From Marinilabilia salmonicolor JCM 21150 (lineage in GTDB: Bacteria > Bacteroidota > Bacteroidia > Bacteroidales > Marinilabiliaceae): a stretch of 64,000 nucleotides of DNA. Below are positions 17,339 through 26,834 of this stretch, in pieces. The translations under genes were made by a program, and so were the position numbers. Where the stretch lies: positions 62,001 to 126,000 of the forward strand of contig NZ_AJKI01000011.1 of assembly GCF_000259075.1 (NCBI RefSeq), read 5' to 3'. How positions within the stretch are numbered: the first letter of the stretch is position 1; each line of letters begins with the position of its first letter. The notes under the pieces were generated by a model, which was not told the origin of the DNA, made no database searches, and was given only the letters and a program-made list of their open reading frames with translations.

Positions 17339-18314
17339 CCTGAATTTGATTCAACATAAATTCTTTGGCATGATAAGAAATAATAACATCAGCACCAGCT
17401 CTTTTGATAGAGGTAAGAATCTCCCGGATAATCCGCTGCTCATCAATCCAGCCATTCTGCGCGGCCGCCTTCACCATTGAAAATTCACCACTCACATTGT
17501 AGGCAACCACCGGCATATTAAAGGTTGATTTCACCCGGCTAATCACATCCAGATAGCTAAGAGCAGGCTTTACCATCACCATATCTGCCCCTTCGCTGAT
17601 GTCTTCCTGAACTTCTCTAAGAGCCTCATCACTGTTGGCCGGATCCATCTGATAAGTGGAACGGTCACCAAACTGAGGAGCACTCTCCGCAGCATCCCTG
17701 AAAGGCCCATAAAATGCAGAAGCATACTTGGCCGAATAAGCCATGATGGGTGTATTTTCAAAACCATTCTCATCCAGAGCTTTGCGAATGACTGCGACAC
17801 GACCGTCCATCATATCGCTTGGCGCAATAATATCAGCACCTGCCTGCGCCAGTGCTACTGACTGTGCCGCAAGCGTTTTAAGGGTAAGATCGTTGTTCAC
17901 ATCCCCATCTACAATCGTTCCGCAATGGCCATGAGTGGTATATTCACAGTTACAAACATCTGCAACAATCATCACCTCTGGAATAGCCTCTTTTAATGAC
18001 GTAATAGCGCGAGGAACAATCGCATGCTGACTGCAGGCCACAGTACCATCCTCGTCTTTTTCTTCAGGAATTCCAAAAAGCAGGATTTTGTCAACACCCG
18101 TTGTTTCGTAAAGATCCTTAACCTCTTTCACCAGCATATCAATGGAATGCTGATAGTTTCCAGGCATTGATTTTATAGGATTTTGTACACCCTCTCCGGG
18201 ACACACAAAATATGGCATAATCAAATCATCCTTATAAACGATGGTTTCGCGCACCATATTCCGGATGGCAGGTGTTTTGCGTAATCTTCTGAGACGTGTT
18301 ACTGGAAAACTCAT
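17331..18314 (-). CDS. hemB: Delta-aminolevulinic acid dehydratase (porphobilinogen synthase)
   Basis: The 327-residue enzyme joins two aminolevulinates into porphobilinogen. It carries the cysteine-rich zinc site DVCNCEYTTHGHCG, which marks the Zn-dependent class, and the Schiff-base region MVKPALSYLDVI. The last two residues and the TAG stop are written by the end of repeat A2 (CTAAGTAG on the coding strand). It lies 87 bp after hemD. Confidence 0.97.
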   Translation of the reverse strand: MSFPVTRLRRLRKTPAIRNMVRETIVYKDDLIMPYFVCPGEGVQNPIKSMPGNYQHSIDMLVKEVKDLYETTGVDKILLFGIPEEKDEDGTVACSQHAIVPRAITSLKEAIPEVMIVADVCNCEYTTHGHCGTIVDGDVNNDLTLKTLAAQSVALAQAGADIIAPSDMMDGRVAVIRKALDENGFENTPIMAYSAKYASAFYGPFRDAAESAPQFGDRSTYQMDPANSDEALREVQEDISEGADMVMVKPALSYLDVISRVKSTFNMPVVAYNVSGEFSMVKAAAQNGWIDEQRIIREILTSIKRAGADVIISYHAKEFMLNQIQAK

Positions 18315-18401
18315 AATATAGATTGTTAAATTTTAATAATAGTTTACTAAACATTTTTCAAAAATCCTCCATGCCCAATGCTCTATACACATCCCGGCGC
18401 T

Positions 18402-19115
18402 TCACTTCACCAACTCAAGCACACATTGCGCTAAACCTTCATAACTCTGTTCAGACGCAGTTGCTACCGGCTCTATACCTAATTCTCGTACAGCATCTGA
18501 AGTGGTTTCTCCAATACTTACAATCCTCAGGAGTCTGGCTGTTTCTTCTAACTGTTCATAAAGATTTCTAATGGCAGAAGGACTGCTCACGGCAATAAAA
18601 TCATAATCATCTGCTTTGATCTGATTCATCACCGCCTGATCCATTGAATCGGGGCTTCTGGTTTCATAAACATCAATACGTTCTACCGTGTTTTGAGAAG
18701 TCAGGACATCCGACAAAGTATCCGGAGCAAGATTTCCCAAAGCCAAAAGGACACGTTTCCCCTTTCCCAACAAATCCAACAGTTCTCCGGCAAACTCCAC
18801 CCCCGAATGTCCGGCTCCCACAAAATCCGGTTCAATACCGAAACTCCTCAACGGCGCAGCTGTGCCCTCCCCTATAACTGCTATTTGGTTATTGGAATGA
18901 AAAGAGCACTGTTCCAAAAAAGAAGTCGCCCCGTTTTTGCTGGTAAAAACCACCCAGTCATACTCCGACAAACGACCCGGAATAGAAAAAATCCGGAAGT
19001 TAATTTCAATCATTGGACACGATAAAACCAGCATCCCTTTTGCTTTCAGGACTTCAGCAAACCGGTCATTTGCTCTGACAGGCCAGGTGGATATGACAAG
19101 TGGTTGTTTCCGCAT
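18402..19115 (-). CDS. hemD: Uroporphyrinogen-III synthase
   Basis: The 237-residue protein shows the weakly conserved HemD pattern: an N-terminal VISTWPVRAND, DWVVFTSKNGATSFLE, YETRSPD, and the C-terminal FIAVSSPSAIRNLYEQ and VSIGETTSDAVRELG. It closes hydroxymethylbilane to uroporphyrinogen III. Only 11 bp separate it from hemC, and the position next to hemC is the usual one for hemD. Confidence 0.93.
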   Translation of the reverse strand: MRKQPLVISTWPVRANDRFAEVLKAKGMLVLSCPMIEINFRIFSIPGRLSEYDWVVFTSKNGATSFLEQCSFHSNNQIAVIGEGTAAPLRSFGIEPDFVGAGHSGVEFAGELLDLLGKGKRVLLALGNLAPDTLSDVLTSQNTVERIDVYETRSPDSMDQAVMNQIKADDYDFIAVSSPSAIRNLYEQLEETARLLRIVSIGETTSDAVRELGIEPVATASEQSYEGLAQCVLELVK

Positions 19116-19126
19116 CTCACATCACT

Positions 19127-20050
19127 TTAACGTATTTGTTCTAATATTTCACGTCCTCCAGCCGACAAGAGCCTTTTGGCCAATTCCTGAGCACTTGCAT
19201 TGGCATCTACCAATGAGCAGGTCACCGATTCCTTCAGCAATTTACGGCCATCCAACGAAGCCACCAACCCGGTCAGTGTAATCCCCTGTTCTTTCACTTC
19301 GGAATAACATGCCACCGGCACCTGGCAACCACCTTCGATGGTTGTCAGAAAAGCGCGCTCTGCAGTGGTTGTCAGTAAAGTTTCCGGATCTGTTATCTGA
19401 TTTATAATTTCCGCCATTTCCGGATCATTATCACGAATCTCCATGGCTACAGCTCCCTGGCTCACTGCCGGCAACATTATTTCCACAGGAAGAAATTCCG
19501 TGATACGTTCCTCCAGTCCCAGACGTATAAAGCCGGCACCGGCCATAATCATAGCATCGCAGTGCCCTTCCTGCATTTTGCGCAACCGGGTATTAACATT
19601 CCCACGAATATCCACCACCTGTAAATGCGGATTAAAATGCAGCAACTGCGCCTGGCGTCTTAGGCTGGAAGTACCTATCTTGTCGGCTGACGTCAATTCA
19701 TTTAACCCGCGTCCATCGCAGGAAACCAAAACATCCCGAACCTCTCCGCGAGGTAAAACACCTCCCAATCTCAGTCCTTCCGGCAATAAAGTCGGAAGAT
19801 CTTTCAGACTATGGACTGCCACATCAACAGTGCCATCCAACAATGCATGCTCAATTTCTTTGGTAAAAAGTCCTTTGTCACCTATTTTCGACAGTGCCAC
19901 ATCCAGCACTGCATCTCCTTTGGTGTTGATGGGTACAATCTCCACCTGAGTATCCGGGAAAGTCTCCAGCAAAGCTTTTCTCACCGCTTCTGCCTGCCAC
20001 ATTGCCAGTTGACTGCTTCGCGTTCCTATATTTATTTTGTTTTTGATCAT
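19127..20050 (-). CDS. hemC: Hydroxymethylbilane synthase (porphobilinogen deaminase)
   Basis: The 307-residue enzyme polymerises four porphobilinogens. It has the N-terminal NIGTRSSQLAMWQAE, HSLKDLPT, DIRGNVNTRLRK, and the cofactor-attachment cysteine in EGGCQVPVACYSE. Only a few bases separate it from hemA, so both are probably on one mRNA. Confidence 0.97.
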   Translation of the reverse strand: MIKNKINIGTRSSQLAMWQAEAVRKALLETFPDTQVEIVPINTKGDAVLDVALSKIGDKGLFTKEIEHALLDGTVDVAVHSLKDLPTLLPEGLRLGGVLPRGEVRDVLVSCDGRGLNELTSADKIGTSSLRRQAQLLHFNPHLQVVDIRGNVNTRLRKMQEGHCDAMIMAGAGFIRLGLEERITEFLPVEIMLPAVSQGAVAMEIRDNDPEMAEIINQITDPETLLTTTAERAFLTTIEGGCQVPVACYSEVKEQGITLTGLVASLDGRKLLKESVTCSLVDANASAQELAKRLLSAGGREILEQIR

Positions 20051-20055
20051 ATTTA

Positions 20056-21288
20056 TCAGTCAAATAACCGGTTAACCATCTGCACAAGTTCTTCTTTACG
20101 CCCGTTCTCCGTATTGCTTTTCAGGTTTTTAATCATCGTATTAATAACCTTTTCAGACAAGTGGCGTCCATATTTTTCCATGGCCTCCACCTCTTCCTGA
20201 GAATGAGCAGAACTGAAGTTTTTCAATCCGTCGTCGTGCATTTGTCGCACAGAAGAGATAATATACCTAATGGTAGGAGCCAGTCTCTGACTCATCAGCC
20301 AATCCTGAAACTCCTCGTTTTTGATGGCAATAATTTCTTCAGCAATATTGAAGTAACTTTTCTTCTTCTCTTCATTCTGGGTCACAACCTGTCTCAGGTC
20401 GTCAATATTCAGCAACTTGAGATTTTTCAGAAGTCCTAATGATGGGTCAATATTCCGGGGAACTCCCAAATCAATCATCATAATTTTATGTTCAGGAGAA
20501 TGGGACATTGTTTCAGTATTAATCAGATGCTCTCCTGAGACCGAGGAAATAACTATTTCAGCATTACCCACTGCCTCCGACAAATGCTCAAAGGGAATTA
20601 TCTCGGCGCCATAACGATCTGCAAGCTGCTGTGCTTTTTTCATGGTACGGTTGGCAATGGAGATAAAGCGACATCCCCTCTTGTAAAGGTTTTTCACCAC
20701 CAACTCTCCCGTTTCCCCGGCTCCAACCAGTAGTATTTTTCGCTGATCCAGATCAGAAAAATGCGCCCGGCATTTTTCTACTGCGGCATAACTTACCGAA
20801 AAGGCCCCTTTACTGATTCCGGTACGGGTACGCACCTGTTTGCCCACCTCTAATGCTTTCGTAAAAAGCCGGTCGAGCACTTTCCCCAGATTTCCCTGTT
20901 CACGAGCATGAGCAGTGGCTTCTTTTATCTGGGAAACGATCTGATATTCTCCCACTACCATAGATTCCAGGCCGGATATCAACCTGAATAAATGAACAAC
21001 CGCATCTGAGTCGAAAAGATGATAGAAAACATTTTTAGGAACAGCTGAATGCCCTGTATATTCGTCTAAACACTGAGTGATATGCTGCATAGCTCCTTTA
21101 AGGCAGCCTGACTTTGTAGAGAAATAAAGTTCCGTGCGATTGCACGTCGAAAGAATGAGTATGCCATCAACCTCGCTGCCTGAGAGAATGCATTTGGACA
21201 ATGCGGTCGCATCATCCTTATTGAAAGCAAAACACTCCCGCACATCAAGGGAAGCAGATTTATGACTTAAACCGATGATTCCAATCAT
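20056..21288 (-). CDS. hemA: Glutamyl-tRNA reductase
   Basis: The 410-residue NADPH enzyme makes the first committed C5-pathway step. The catalytic cysteine lies in LSTCNRTELYF; the substrate-binding GLESMVVGEYQIVSQIK and the nucleotide-binding LLVGAGETGELV are intact. It is the first hem gene of the cluster in the reverse direction. A 131-residue membrane-anchored protein of unknown role precedes it. Confidence 0.97.
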   Translation of the reverse strand: MIGIIGLSHKSASLDVRECFAFNKDDATALSKCILSGSEVDGILILSTCNRTELYFSTKSGCLKGAMQHITQCLDEYTGHSAVPKNVFYHLFDSDAVVHLFRLISGLESMVVGEYQIVSQIKEATAHAREQGNLGKVLDRLFTKALEVGKQVRTRTGISKGAFSVSYAAVEKCRAHFSDLDQRKILLVGAGETGELVVKNLYKRGCRFISIANRTMKKAQQLADRYGAEIIPFEHLSEAVGNAEIVISSVSGEHLINTETMSHSPEHKIMMIDLGVPRNIDPSLGLLKNLKLLNIDDLRQVVTQNEEKKKSYFNIAEEIIAIKNEEFQDWLMSQRLAPTIRYIISSVRQMHDDGLKNFSSAHSQEEVEAMEKYGRHLSEKVINTMIKNLKSNTENGRKEELVQMVNRLFD

Positions 21289-21370
21289 ATTGACGGTCGG
21301 TAAATAATTGAAAATTCTTATAATGAAAAACTGGTGACAAGGTCCAGAGAAAACAGATCCCTGTTAAAAA

Positions 21371-21766
21371 TCAAAACATTGCAACCGGGGGAGACAACCC
21401 CGAAAAAGAAAATTCAAATAACGTTTCAGACAAAAGCAGATCAACCTCTACCTTAGACACCTGCCTAACCGGCCATTTCGCAATCTCTACCACCGAACTA
21501 CAATCGGGAATATGCATCACTACTCCACCATTCCCGGACCATTCTGAAGCATATTGTCCGTCGTCATAAACGACCAGATAATCAGCATGAGACAACGTCA
21601 AAGAAGTCGCAGGAATTAATAGATGATGATTAGAAGCAACGGAAGTTCCGTCAGAATTGAACACACCATTATCAGGCCGGGTAGTGACTTGCATTGAAAA
21701 CAAAAATGCCACCCCCAGAAGAATCAGATAAGGAATAAAGCTGCCTGTGATGCCTATTAAAAACAT
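21371..21766 (-). CDS. Unknown membrane-anchored protein upstream of hemA
   Basis: The 131-residue frame begins with a hydrophobic anchor (about residues 3-24, LIGITGSFIPYLILLGVAFLF). A beta-rich region of about 100 residues without a motif I recognise follows. It lies 82 bp ahead of hemA on the same strand and may be co-transcribed. The gene is moderately supported by codon content and position; a function cannot be given. Confidence 0.55.
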   Translation of the reverse strand: MFLIGITGSFIPYLILLGVAFLFSMQVTTRPDNGVFNSDGTSVASNHHLLIPATSLTLSHADYLVVYDDGQYASEWSGNGGVVMHIPDCSSVVEIAKWPVRQVSKVEVDLLLSETLFEFSFSGLSPPVAMF

Positions 21767-21782
21767 TTAGTTGCCTGTATAT

Positions 21783-21962
21783 TAACCTGAATAATTCTTA
21801 AATAATTTATTACGATGATCAACCAACTGCGAAATATGAACGTCCTCGATAAAATTGATTTGAAAATAGTTCACTATTTCCTTCATCAATTTCATCTGCG
21901 GTTGTCCATATTTCTTGCTGTATGACCATCTCATTACAAAAATTCATGAATTAATCAGGTTA
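21783..21962. repeat. Family B palindromic element, complete copy B2
   Basis: Begins TAACCTGAATAATTCTTAA and ends AATTCATGAATTAATCAGGTTA. It is nearly identical to B1, including the inner words CGTCCTCGATAAAATTGAT and AGTTCACTATTTCC. Confidence 0.85.
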
Positions 21963-22074
21963 AATCTGTTCTTTCCGGAAAATCAAAGATAGTAATTTCA
22001 AACAAACAATTAACGTCAGGAATTATGGTTTATTTCTAATTTTCGTCCAATCAGAAAAAAAAGAGTGATTCATT

Positions 22075-22274
22075 TAACCTGCATTATTGACTTCGTCGAA
22101 CTTCGTTTCACAAATTATCTATTGCGATGTCCAACTATCGACAAAATACCAGCGTCCTCGCCAAATTTGATTTAAAAACAGTTCACTATTTCCTGCACCA
22201 AATTTGCCTGTGGTTGCTGGTATTTCTTGATATTTGAACATCTCATAACGAAAACTTATGAATAAAGCAGGTTA
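22075..22274. repeat. Family B palindromic element, complete copy B3 (diverged)
   Basis: Begins TAACCTGCATTATTGACTTC and ends AAACTTATGAATAAAGCAGGTTA. It is about 20 bp longer than B1/B2 near the left end (CGTCGAACTTCGTTTCAC) but shares the core. B2 and B3 are only 112 bp apart. From 22275 to 22522 I see only A/T-rich leader sequence for the next gene. Confidence 0.8.
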
Positions 22275-22522
22275 TGTGAAATTTTTTATTAATACTCAAT
22301 CCGTATGCTATTTCAACAACACACTATCGGGGGCGAATCCACTCAATTGCCTAAAAAAACAAAAAAAGTCTTTCGTAACCGGTCTAAGGCTACAGTAAAA
22401 ATTGTATTTTTCAATTAATCACTAAACAGGAAACCAAAAGAATTGTTATTACTTGAAACAGGACTTAAAAAAATGGAACTTTATCCGGAATTAAGACCAA
22501 CAAACCTATAAAGATTTTTATT

Positions 22523-22837
22523 ATGAAAAAGAAACTTATTTATTCAGTATTTGTAGCCCTGGCCTTTATTGTTAGTGCCTGTGGAGGAAAAACAGATGTA
22601 GTTGACTCAGGAACCTACGAGGGAGCAATTAAAAAAGTTGAGGCAGAAAAAACTGAAATTTATGTTGAAACCAGTGACGGCAAGACACTGGAACTCTATT
22701 TTACAGATGAAACAAAGCTCACACAAGATGGAACAGAGACACCATTTTCATCTCTGACAGAGGGACAAAAAGTAGAAGTCACCGTTGAAAAAGTCGGTAA
22801 ACGTCTTGATCCCAAGGCTGTAAAAATATTAGAATAA
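22523..22837 (+). CDS. Small lipoprotein
   Basis: The 104-residue protein has a lipoprotein signal (MKKKLIYSVFVALAFIVSAC; lipobox VSAC, acylated Cys at residue 20). The mature part of about 85 residues has a beta-strand pattern that recalls the DUF5666 type of small OB-like domain (DGKTLELYFTDETKLT, LTEGQKVEVTVEKV). It is likely anchored in the cell envelope. It shares an operon with the DUF2231 gene, whose start lies one base after its stop. Function unknown. Confidence 0.8.
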   Translation: MKKKLIYSVFVALAFIVSACGGKTDVVDSGTYEGAIKKVEAEKTEIYVETSDGKTLELYFTDETKLTQDGTETPFSSLTEGQKVEVTVEKVGKRLDPKAVKILE

Positions 22838-22838
22838 C

Positions 22839-23339
22839 ATGAACCAATTACCTGATTTTTGGCGGACGGAAATATGGCACCCGCTTACTGTGCATTTTCC
22901 GGTTGCCTTGTTATCGTTCGCCACAATTTTCATTATTGCAGGTTACTGGACAAAAAGGAGCAACCCTATGTTTACCGGGAAAGTTCTTCTAATTGCAGGA
23001 ACTCTTGGAGCATGGGTTGCCATTTACACCGGTAGTTTAGCCGATGCTGTAATCACGCGGCAGCTCTGCGACCCCACCGTATTAGAAGACCACGAAAACG
23101 GAGCATTTACTGTTGCATGGCTTTTCACTGCAGCATCAGCCCTTGTTGCCATTGATCACTTTAACTTTCTGAAGAAATTTCAACAAATACTTCGTACAGT
23201 CATAATTGCATTAATCATTACCGGAACCGGCTTTCTGGTTTATGCAGGCCATCTGGGAGCAACCCTTGTTTACCAGCAGGCTGCAGGTGTTTATACACCT
23301 TCCGAAGATTGTATTGAATTTACAGACCCTGACTCTTAA
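22839..23339 (+). CDS. DUF2231-type integral membrane protein
   Basis: The 166-residue protein has four probable membrane helices (about residues 16-35, 47-66, 88-107 and 118-140) and the family sign HPLTVHFPVALL near its N-terminus, with conserved His residues that could bind a cofactor. Members often accompany haem or copper membrane proteins, but the role is undefined. It is coupled to the preceding lipoprotein gene. Confidence 0.8.
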   Translation: MNQLPDFWRTEIWHPLTVHFPVALLSFATIFIIAGYWTKRSNPMFTGKVLLIAGTLGAWVAIYTGSLADAVITRQLCDPTVLEDHENGAFTVAWLFTAASALVAIDHFNFLKKFQQILRTVIIALIITGTGFLVYAGHLGATLVYQQAAGVYTPSEDCIEFTDPDS

Positions 23340-23360
23340 TTCACTGTTTTACTCGCCTGG

Positions 23361-23720
23361 TTAAAACGTTATCACCTTGTCGCTGTCAAGCACCCAGTCG
23401 GCCAGGAATCCCATGGTTGATTTATTAGCTCCTTCAAAGTAGGGATGATTCTTGTAAATTCCACATCGGGCCATGCAGGTGCCACAAACCTCCACCGGAA
23501 CTCCCTGACCAATTAGATCCTTTAGCATCTGTGAAAGATCCTGGTCGTAACCTTCAGGTGGCTTACAAACATCTCTGGCCATATCCACCGAATCGTTCAT
23601 CAGGAAGATTCTGACATCGTTTCCTTTTTTCTTTAATGTGTCCGCAAGGCGAAGTCCATTCCATGTTACATCTGTATTGTCGTATGGTTCACGATTAAAA
23701 ATGAATAGAATTTTCTGCAT
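23361..23720 (-). CDS. DsrE-family sulfur-relay-like protein
   Basis: The 119-residue protein fits the DsrE/DsrF/YchN fold: LFIFNREPYDNTDVTWNGLRLA at the N-terminus, RIFLMNDSVDMA, and the Cys motif VCGTCMARCG around residue 79. Such cysteines can carry persulfide sulfur. It follows a cysteine desulfurase gene after 11 bp, which would supply persulfide; the pairing supports a sulfur-transfer role, though the final acceptor is unknown. Confidence 0.85.
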   Translation of the reverse strand: MQKILFIFNREPYDNTDVTWNGLRLADTLKKKGNDVRIFLMNDSVDMARDVCKPPEGYDQDLSQMLKDLIGQGVPVEVCGTCMARCGIYKNHPYFEGANKSTMGFLADWVLDSDKVITF

Positions 23721-23731
23721 TTTAGTATGAT

Positions 23732-24880
23732 TTATTTGAGCATTAACAATCTTGATACAACTCCGGTTATTATTTCAACTGCTTTATCCACTTCCTCCGG
23801 CGTGGTCTGTTTTCCGGTAGATATACGAACTGTTGAAGCAGCTTTACCGGGCTCTATATTCATTGCTTTCAGCACCGATGATGTCTCCACGGAATTGGCA
23901 TGGCAAGCGGAACCTGCAGAAACAAGCACCTGATCGCCCAAACTGGCAGTCAGGGTATGCGCATCGATTCCTGAAAACACCACACTTAATGTATTGGGAA
24001 GTGTTTCAGCGTGATTGGCATTAACACTCACTTTTCCACCAAATTTTGTCTTAAGTCCGTTCCACAACCTTTTTTTTGCCGACAACATAGTACTGGTATT
24101 TTGCTCGAAATCGCGGACAGCTATTTCACATGCCTTCCCCAAAGCAACAATATATGGAACATTTTCTGTCCCGGGTCTTAAGCCATTTTCCTGTCCGCCG
24201 CCCACCATCAGATTTTCCACTTTCACTCCTTTTCTCACATACAAGGCACCAATTCCCTTTGGAGCATACACTTTGTGCCCGGCAATGGTAAGCAGATCCA
24301 CCCCCAGCAAATCAACATCGATATTTACTTTGCCAACCGATTGAGCTGCATCAGCATGAAAAATCACGTTATGTTCCTTGGCAACAGCTGCAATTTCCCG
24401 GATTGGTTGAATGGTTCCCACTTCATTATTGGCATGCATTATTGTAATGAGGATTGTATCCGGACGAATGGCCCTGGAAACATCATGTGAATCAACAACA
24501 CCTTCAGAGTTAACAGAAAGATAGGTTACTTCAAACCCGGTCCGCTCCAAATACCTGCAAACCTCTAAAACAGAAGGATGCTCAATTTGAGAGGTAATGA
24601 TGTGTTTCCCTTTATCCTGATGGGCCAGAGCCACCCCACGAATAGCCAGATTATTTGACTCTGTGGCACAACTTGTAAATACGATTTCTTCAGGAATGGC
24701 ACAAATAGTGTCGGCCACTTGCTGTCTGGCTTTAGCGATGGCTTCTTTATTCTCCTGCCCCATTTTGTAAGAGCTGGAAGGATTACCGAAATGCGTCTGA
24801 ACGAAATGCAGCATTTCCGTAATCACCTCCCGGTCAACAGGTGTTGTTGCGTTATAATCAAGGTAAATAGGAGTGTTCAT
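23732..24880 (-). CDS. Cysteine desulfurase (NifS/IscS type)
   Basis: The 382-residue PLP enzyme releases sulfur from cysteine as an enzyme persulfide. It has the opening IYLDYNATTPVD, the PLP region HADAAQSVGK, the Schiff-base lysine in TIAGHKVYAPKG and the catalytic cysteine in SAGSACHANS. No iscU or iscR lies nearby; its partner here seems to be the DsrE protein. The NifS-like versus IscS subtype is not resolvable by eye. Confidence 0.93.
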   Translation of the reverse strand: MNTPIYLDYNATTPVDREVITEMLHFVQTHFGNPSSSYKMGQENKEAIAKARQQVADTICAIPEEIVFTSCATESNNLAIRGVALAHQDKGKHIITSQIEHPSVLEVCRYLERTGFEVTYLSVNSEGVVDSHDVSRAIRPDTILITIMHANNEVGTIQPIREIAAVAKEHNVIFHADAAQSVGKVNIDVDLLGVDLLTIAGHKVYAPKGIGALYVRKGVKVENLMVGGGQENGLRPGTENVPYIVALGKACEIAVRDFEQNTSTMLSAKKRLWNGLKTKFGGKVSVNANHAETLPNTLSVVFSGIDAHTLTASLGDQVLVSAGSACHANSVETSSVLKAMNIEPGKAASTVRISTGKQTTPEEVDKAVEIITGVVSRLLMLK

Positions 24881-25101
24881 ATCTTACCAATTCTCTTAAC
24901 TCGTAAAGCACTTTTTTACAACCAGCTTATACAATAACAAACAATATATAAACAGGCTTAAGGCCCTAACCTTACTTTTAGAAAAAACTCGATTATTCAC
25001 ACATAAGAAAACCCATAAAAAAGAAAAAAGTTAACAAAAAAGGGAGAACTTCTCTATAAATTAAAGCAGGCCCTCCCTCTATGATAAAAATTGTCAATTC
25101 T

Positions 25102-26466
25102 CTATTTCGTCAGAACCCTGACAATATCTTCAGTCTTCACCGATTGCTGTTCTCCGGTTTCCATGTTTTTGAGCGTCATAGTACCAGCGTTCATCTCCTC
25201 TTCGCCAACCAAAGCGACAAAACCAATATTTTTCTTGTTGGCATAGGTCATTTGCTTCTTCATTTTGGCACTGTCGGGATAAACCTCCACTTTCAGCCCC
25301 TGTTGTCGCAGCTTCCCGGCAATCTTTAAACAGTACGCTCCCTCCTGAGGACCAAAATTCACAAACATCAGCTGAGTGGTGCTGGTCACTTCCGGGGGAT
25401 AAAGCTCCAACTGGTTCATGACATCAAAAATCCGATCGGCGCCAAAGGAAATCCCAACTCCAGACACATTCTTCAGTCCAAATATTCCGGTCAGGTCATC
25501 GTAACGGCCACCACCTGTAATACTGCCAATATCCATATCGAGAGCTTTCACCTCAAAAATAGCTCCGGTATAATAATTAAGACCCCGCGCCAGCGTCAGA
25601 TCCAGTTCCACATTGGTTTTTAGATCCAGACTGTCAACCAGTGTCAGCACTTCACGAAGTTCTTCAACCCCCTTGGTGCCAACTTCTGAAGAGGTAAGAA
25701 TCCCGGCCAGCTGCTCCAACTTGTCATAATTAGAGCCGCTAAGCGCAAGAATGGGTTGCAATTTATCAATGGCATCGTTTGTCAATCCCTTCTCTTCCAA
25801 TTCGGAGTTCACCTTCTCCAACCCAATTTTATCCAGTTTGTCAATGGCCACCGTAATATCGGTGAGACGGGAAGCTTCCCCGATAATTTCGGCTATTCCG
25901 GCCAGTACTTTGCGGTTGTTGAGCTTTATCGTCACCCGAATTCCCAGTTTCCTGAAAACCTCATCCACAATTTGAATCAGTTCCACCTCATTGAAGAGGC
26001 TGTCGCTGCCAATCACATCCACATCGCACTGAAAAAATTCACGGTAACGCCCTTTTTGTGGACGATCGGCCCGCCACACAGGCTGAATTTGGTAACGCTT
26101 AAAAGGAAATGATAATTCATTTTGGTGCTGCACCACAAAACGGGCAAAAGGCACGGTCAAATCATAACGAAGCCCTTTCTCACTAATCTGCCCGGTTACC
26201 CGGTTAGAGTCCTTTTGTGCCAGCAAGCTATCATCAGCCTTATTCAAAAAATCTCCTGAATTTAAGATTTTAAAAAGAAGCTTATCGCCCTCATCTCCAT
26301 ATTTTCCCAACAAAGTATCGAGGTTTTCCATGGCCGGGGTTTCGATAGGCATATAGCCATATCGTTGAAAAACTTCCTTGATAGAATCGAAAATATAATT
26401 GCGCCGAACCATTTCGGCAGGAGTAAAATCGCGTGTTCCTTTAGGAATAGATGGTTTTTGAGCCAT
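25102..26466 (-). CDS. hisS: Histidyl-tRNA synthetase
   Basis: The class II enzyme has [13 protein letters not shown] at the start, motif 2 ([23 protein letters not shown]), the histidine motif [14 protein letters not shown], and motif 3 ([24 protein letters not shown]). A C-terminal anticodon-binding domain follows. I chose the ATG at 26466 (454 residues): the upstream ATG at 26496 overlaps a perfect -7 element. The stretch 24881-25101 upstream of the desulfurase gene is A/T-rich and holds nothing further that I can support. Confidence 0.96.
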   Translation of the reverse strand: MAQKPSIPKGTRDFTPAEMVRRNYIFDSIKEVFQRYGYMPIETPAMENLDTLLGKYGDEGDKLLFKILNSGDFLNKADDSLLAQKDSNRVTGQISEKGLRYDLTVPFARFVVQHQNELSFPFKRYQIQPVWRADRPQKGRYREFFQCDVDVIGSDSLFNEVELIQIVDEVFRKLGIRVTIKLNNRKVLAGIAEIIGEASRLTDITVAIDKLDKIGLEKVNSELEEKGLTNDAIDKLQPILALSGSNYDKLEQLAGILTSSEVGTKGVEELREVLTLVDSLDLKTNVELDLTLARGLNYYTGAIFEVKALDMDIGSITGGGRYDDLTGIFGLKNVSGVGISFGADRIFDVMNQLELYPPEVTSTTQLMFVNFGPQEGAYCLKIAGKLRQQGLKVEVYPDSAKMKKQMTYANKKNIGFVALVGEEEMNAGTMTLKNMETGEQQSVKTEDIVRVLTK

Positions 26467-26493
26467 TGTTGATGCTTTATTTAAATTCGGTTG

Positions 26494-26501
26494 CAAATTT
26501 A
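26494..26501 (-). promoter_or_regulatory. -7 promoter element (TAAATTTG) for hisS
   Basis: CAAATTTA on the plus strand reads TAAATTTG on the coding strand, a perfect TAnnTTTG, 28 bp before the chosen hisS start. It rules out the upstream ATG at 26496. Confidence 0.65.
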
Positions 26502-26604
26502 GGAATAATTATCATTGCACCATAGCACTCTACTTATGAAGGGATAAACAGTTGATTCTAAAAAAAATCGAGAAAAAGATTCTTTCCTGTTATCCATTTC
26601 TTTG

Positions 26605-26612
26605 TATATTTG
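26605..26612 (+). promoter_or_regulatory. -7 promoter element (TATATTTG)
   Basis: Perfect TAnnTTTG match 22 bp before the ATG at 26634. Because it includes position 26610, translation must start at 26634. Confidence 0.6.
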
Positions 26613-26633
26613 AATTATATCAAAAAAAAGAAC

Positions 26634-26810
26634 ATGAAAGCTGCACAATCAAAAACCGGTAAAAAACTCTTTTCCAATGAAAAAACAGGAAGAGAAATAT
26701 TAAAACGCCTTCATGAAGCAGGACGAAAAAATCCGCACATAAAAATCAAACTTAATATTCCGTCTGACAAGCCACATCAAAGCAGGCAACTTGTTCTACG
26801 TGAGGGCTAA
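26634..26810 (+). CDS. Small basic protein of unknown function (58 aa)
   Basis: Lys/Arg-rich product: KAAQSKTGKKLFSNEKTGRE, then ILKRLHEAGRKNPHIKIKLNIPS. High net positive charge and lack of a signal suggest a cytoplasmic, possibly nucleic-acid- or partner-binding peptide. A good promoter element precedes it and the membrane protein gene follows after 24 bp. I do not recognise the family. Confidence 0.55.
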   Translation: MKAAQSKTGKKLFSNEKTGREILKRLHEAGRKNPHIKIKLNIPSDKPHQSRQLVLREG

Positions 26811-26834
26811 TCCCCCAAAAACATCCCCTAACCC

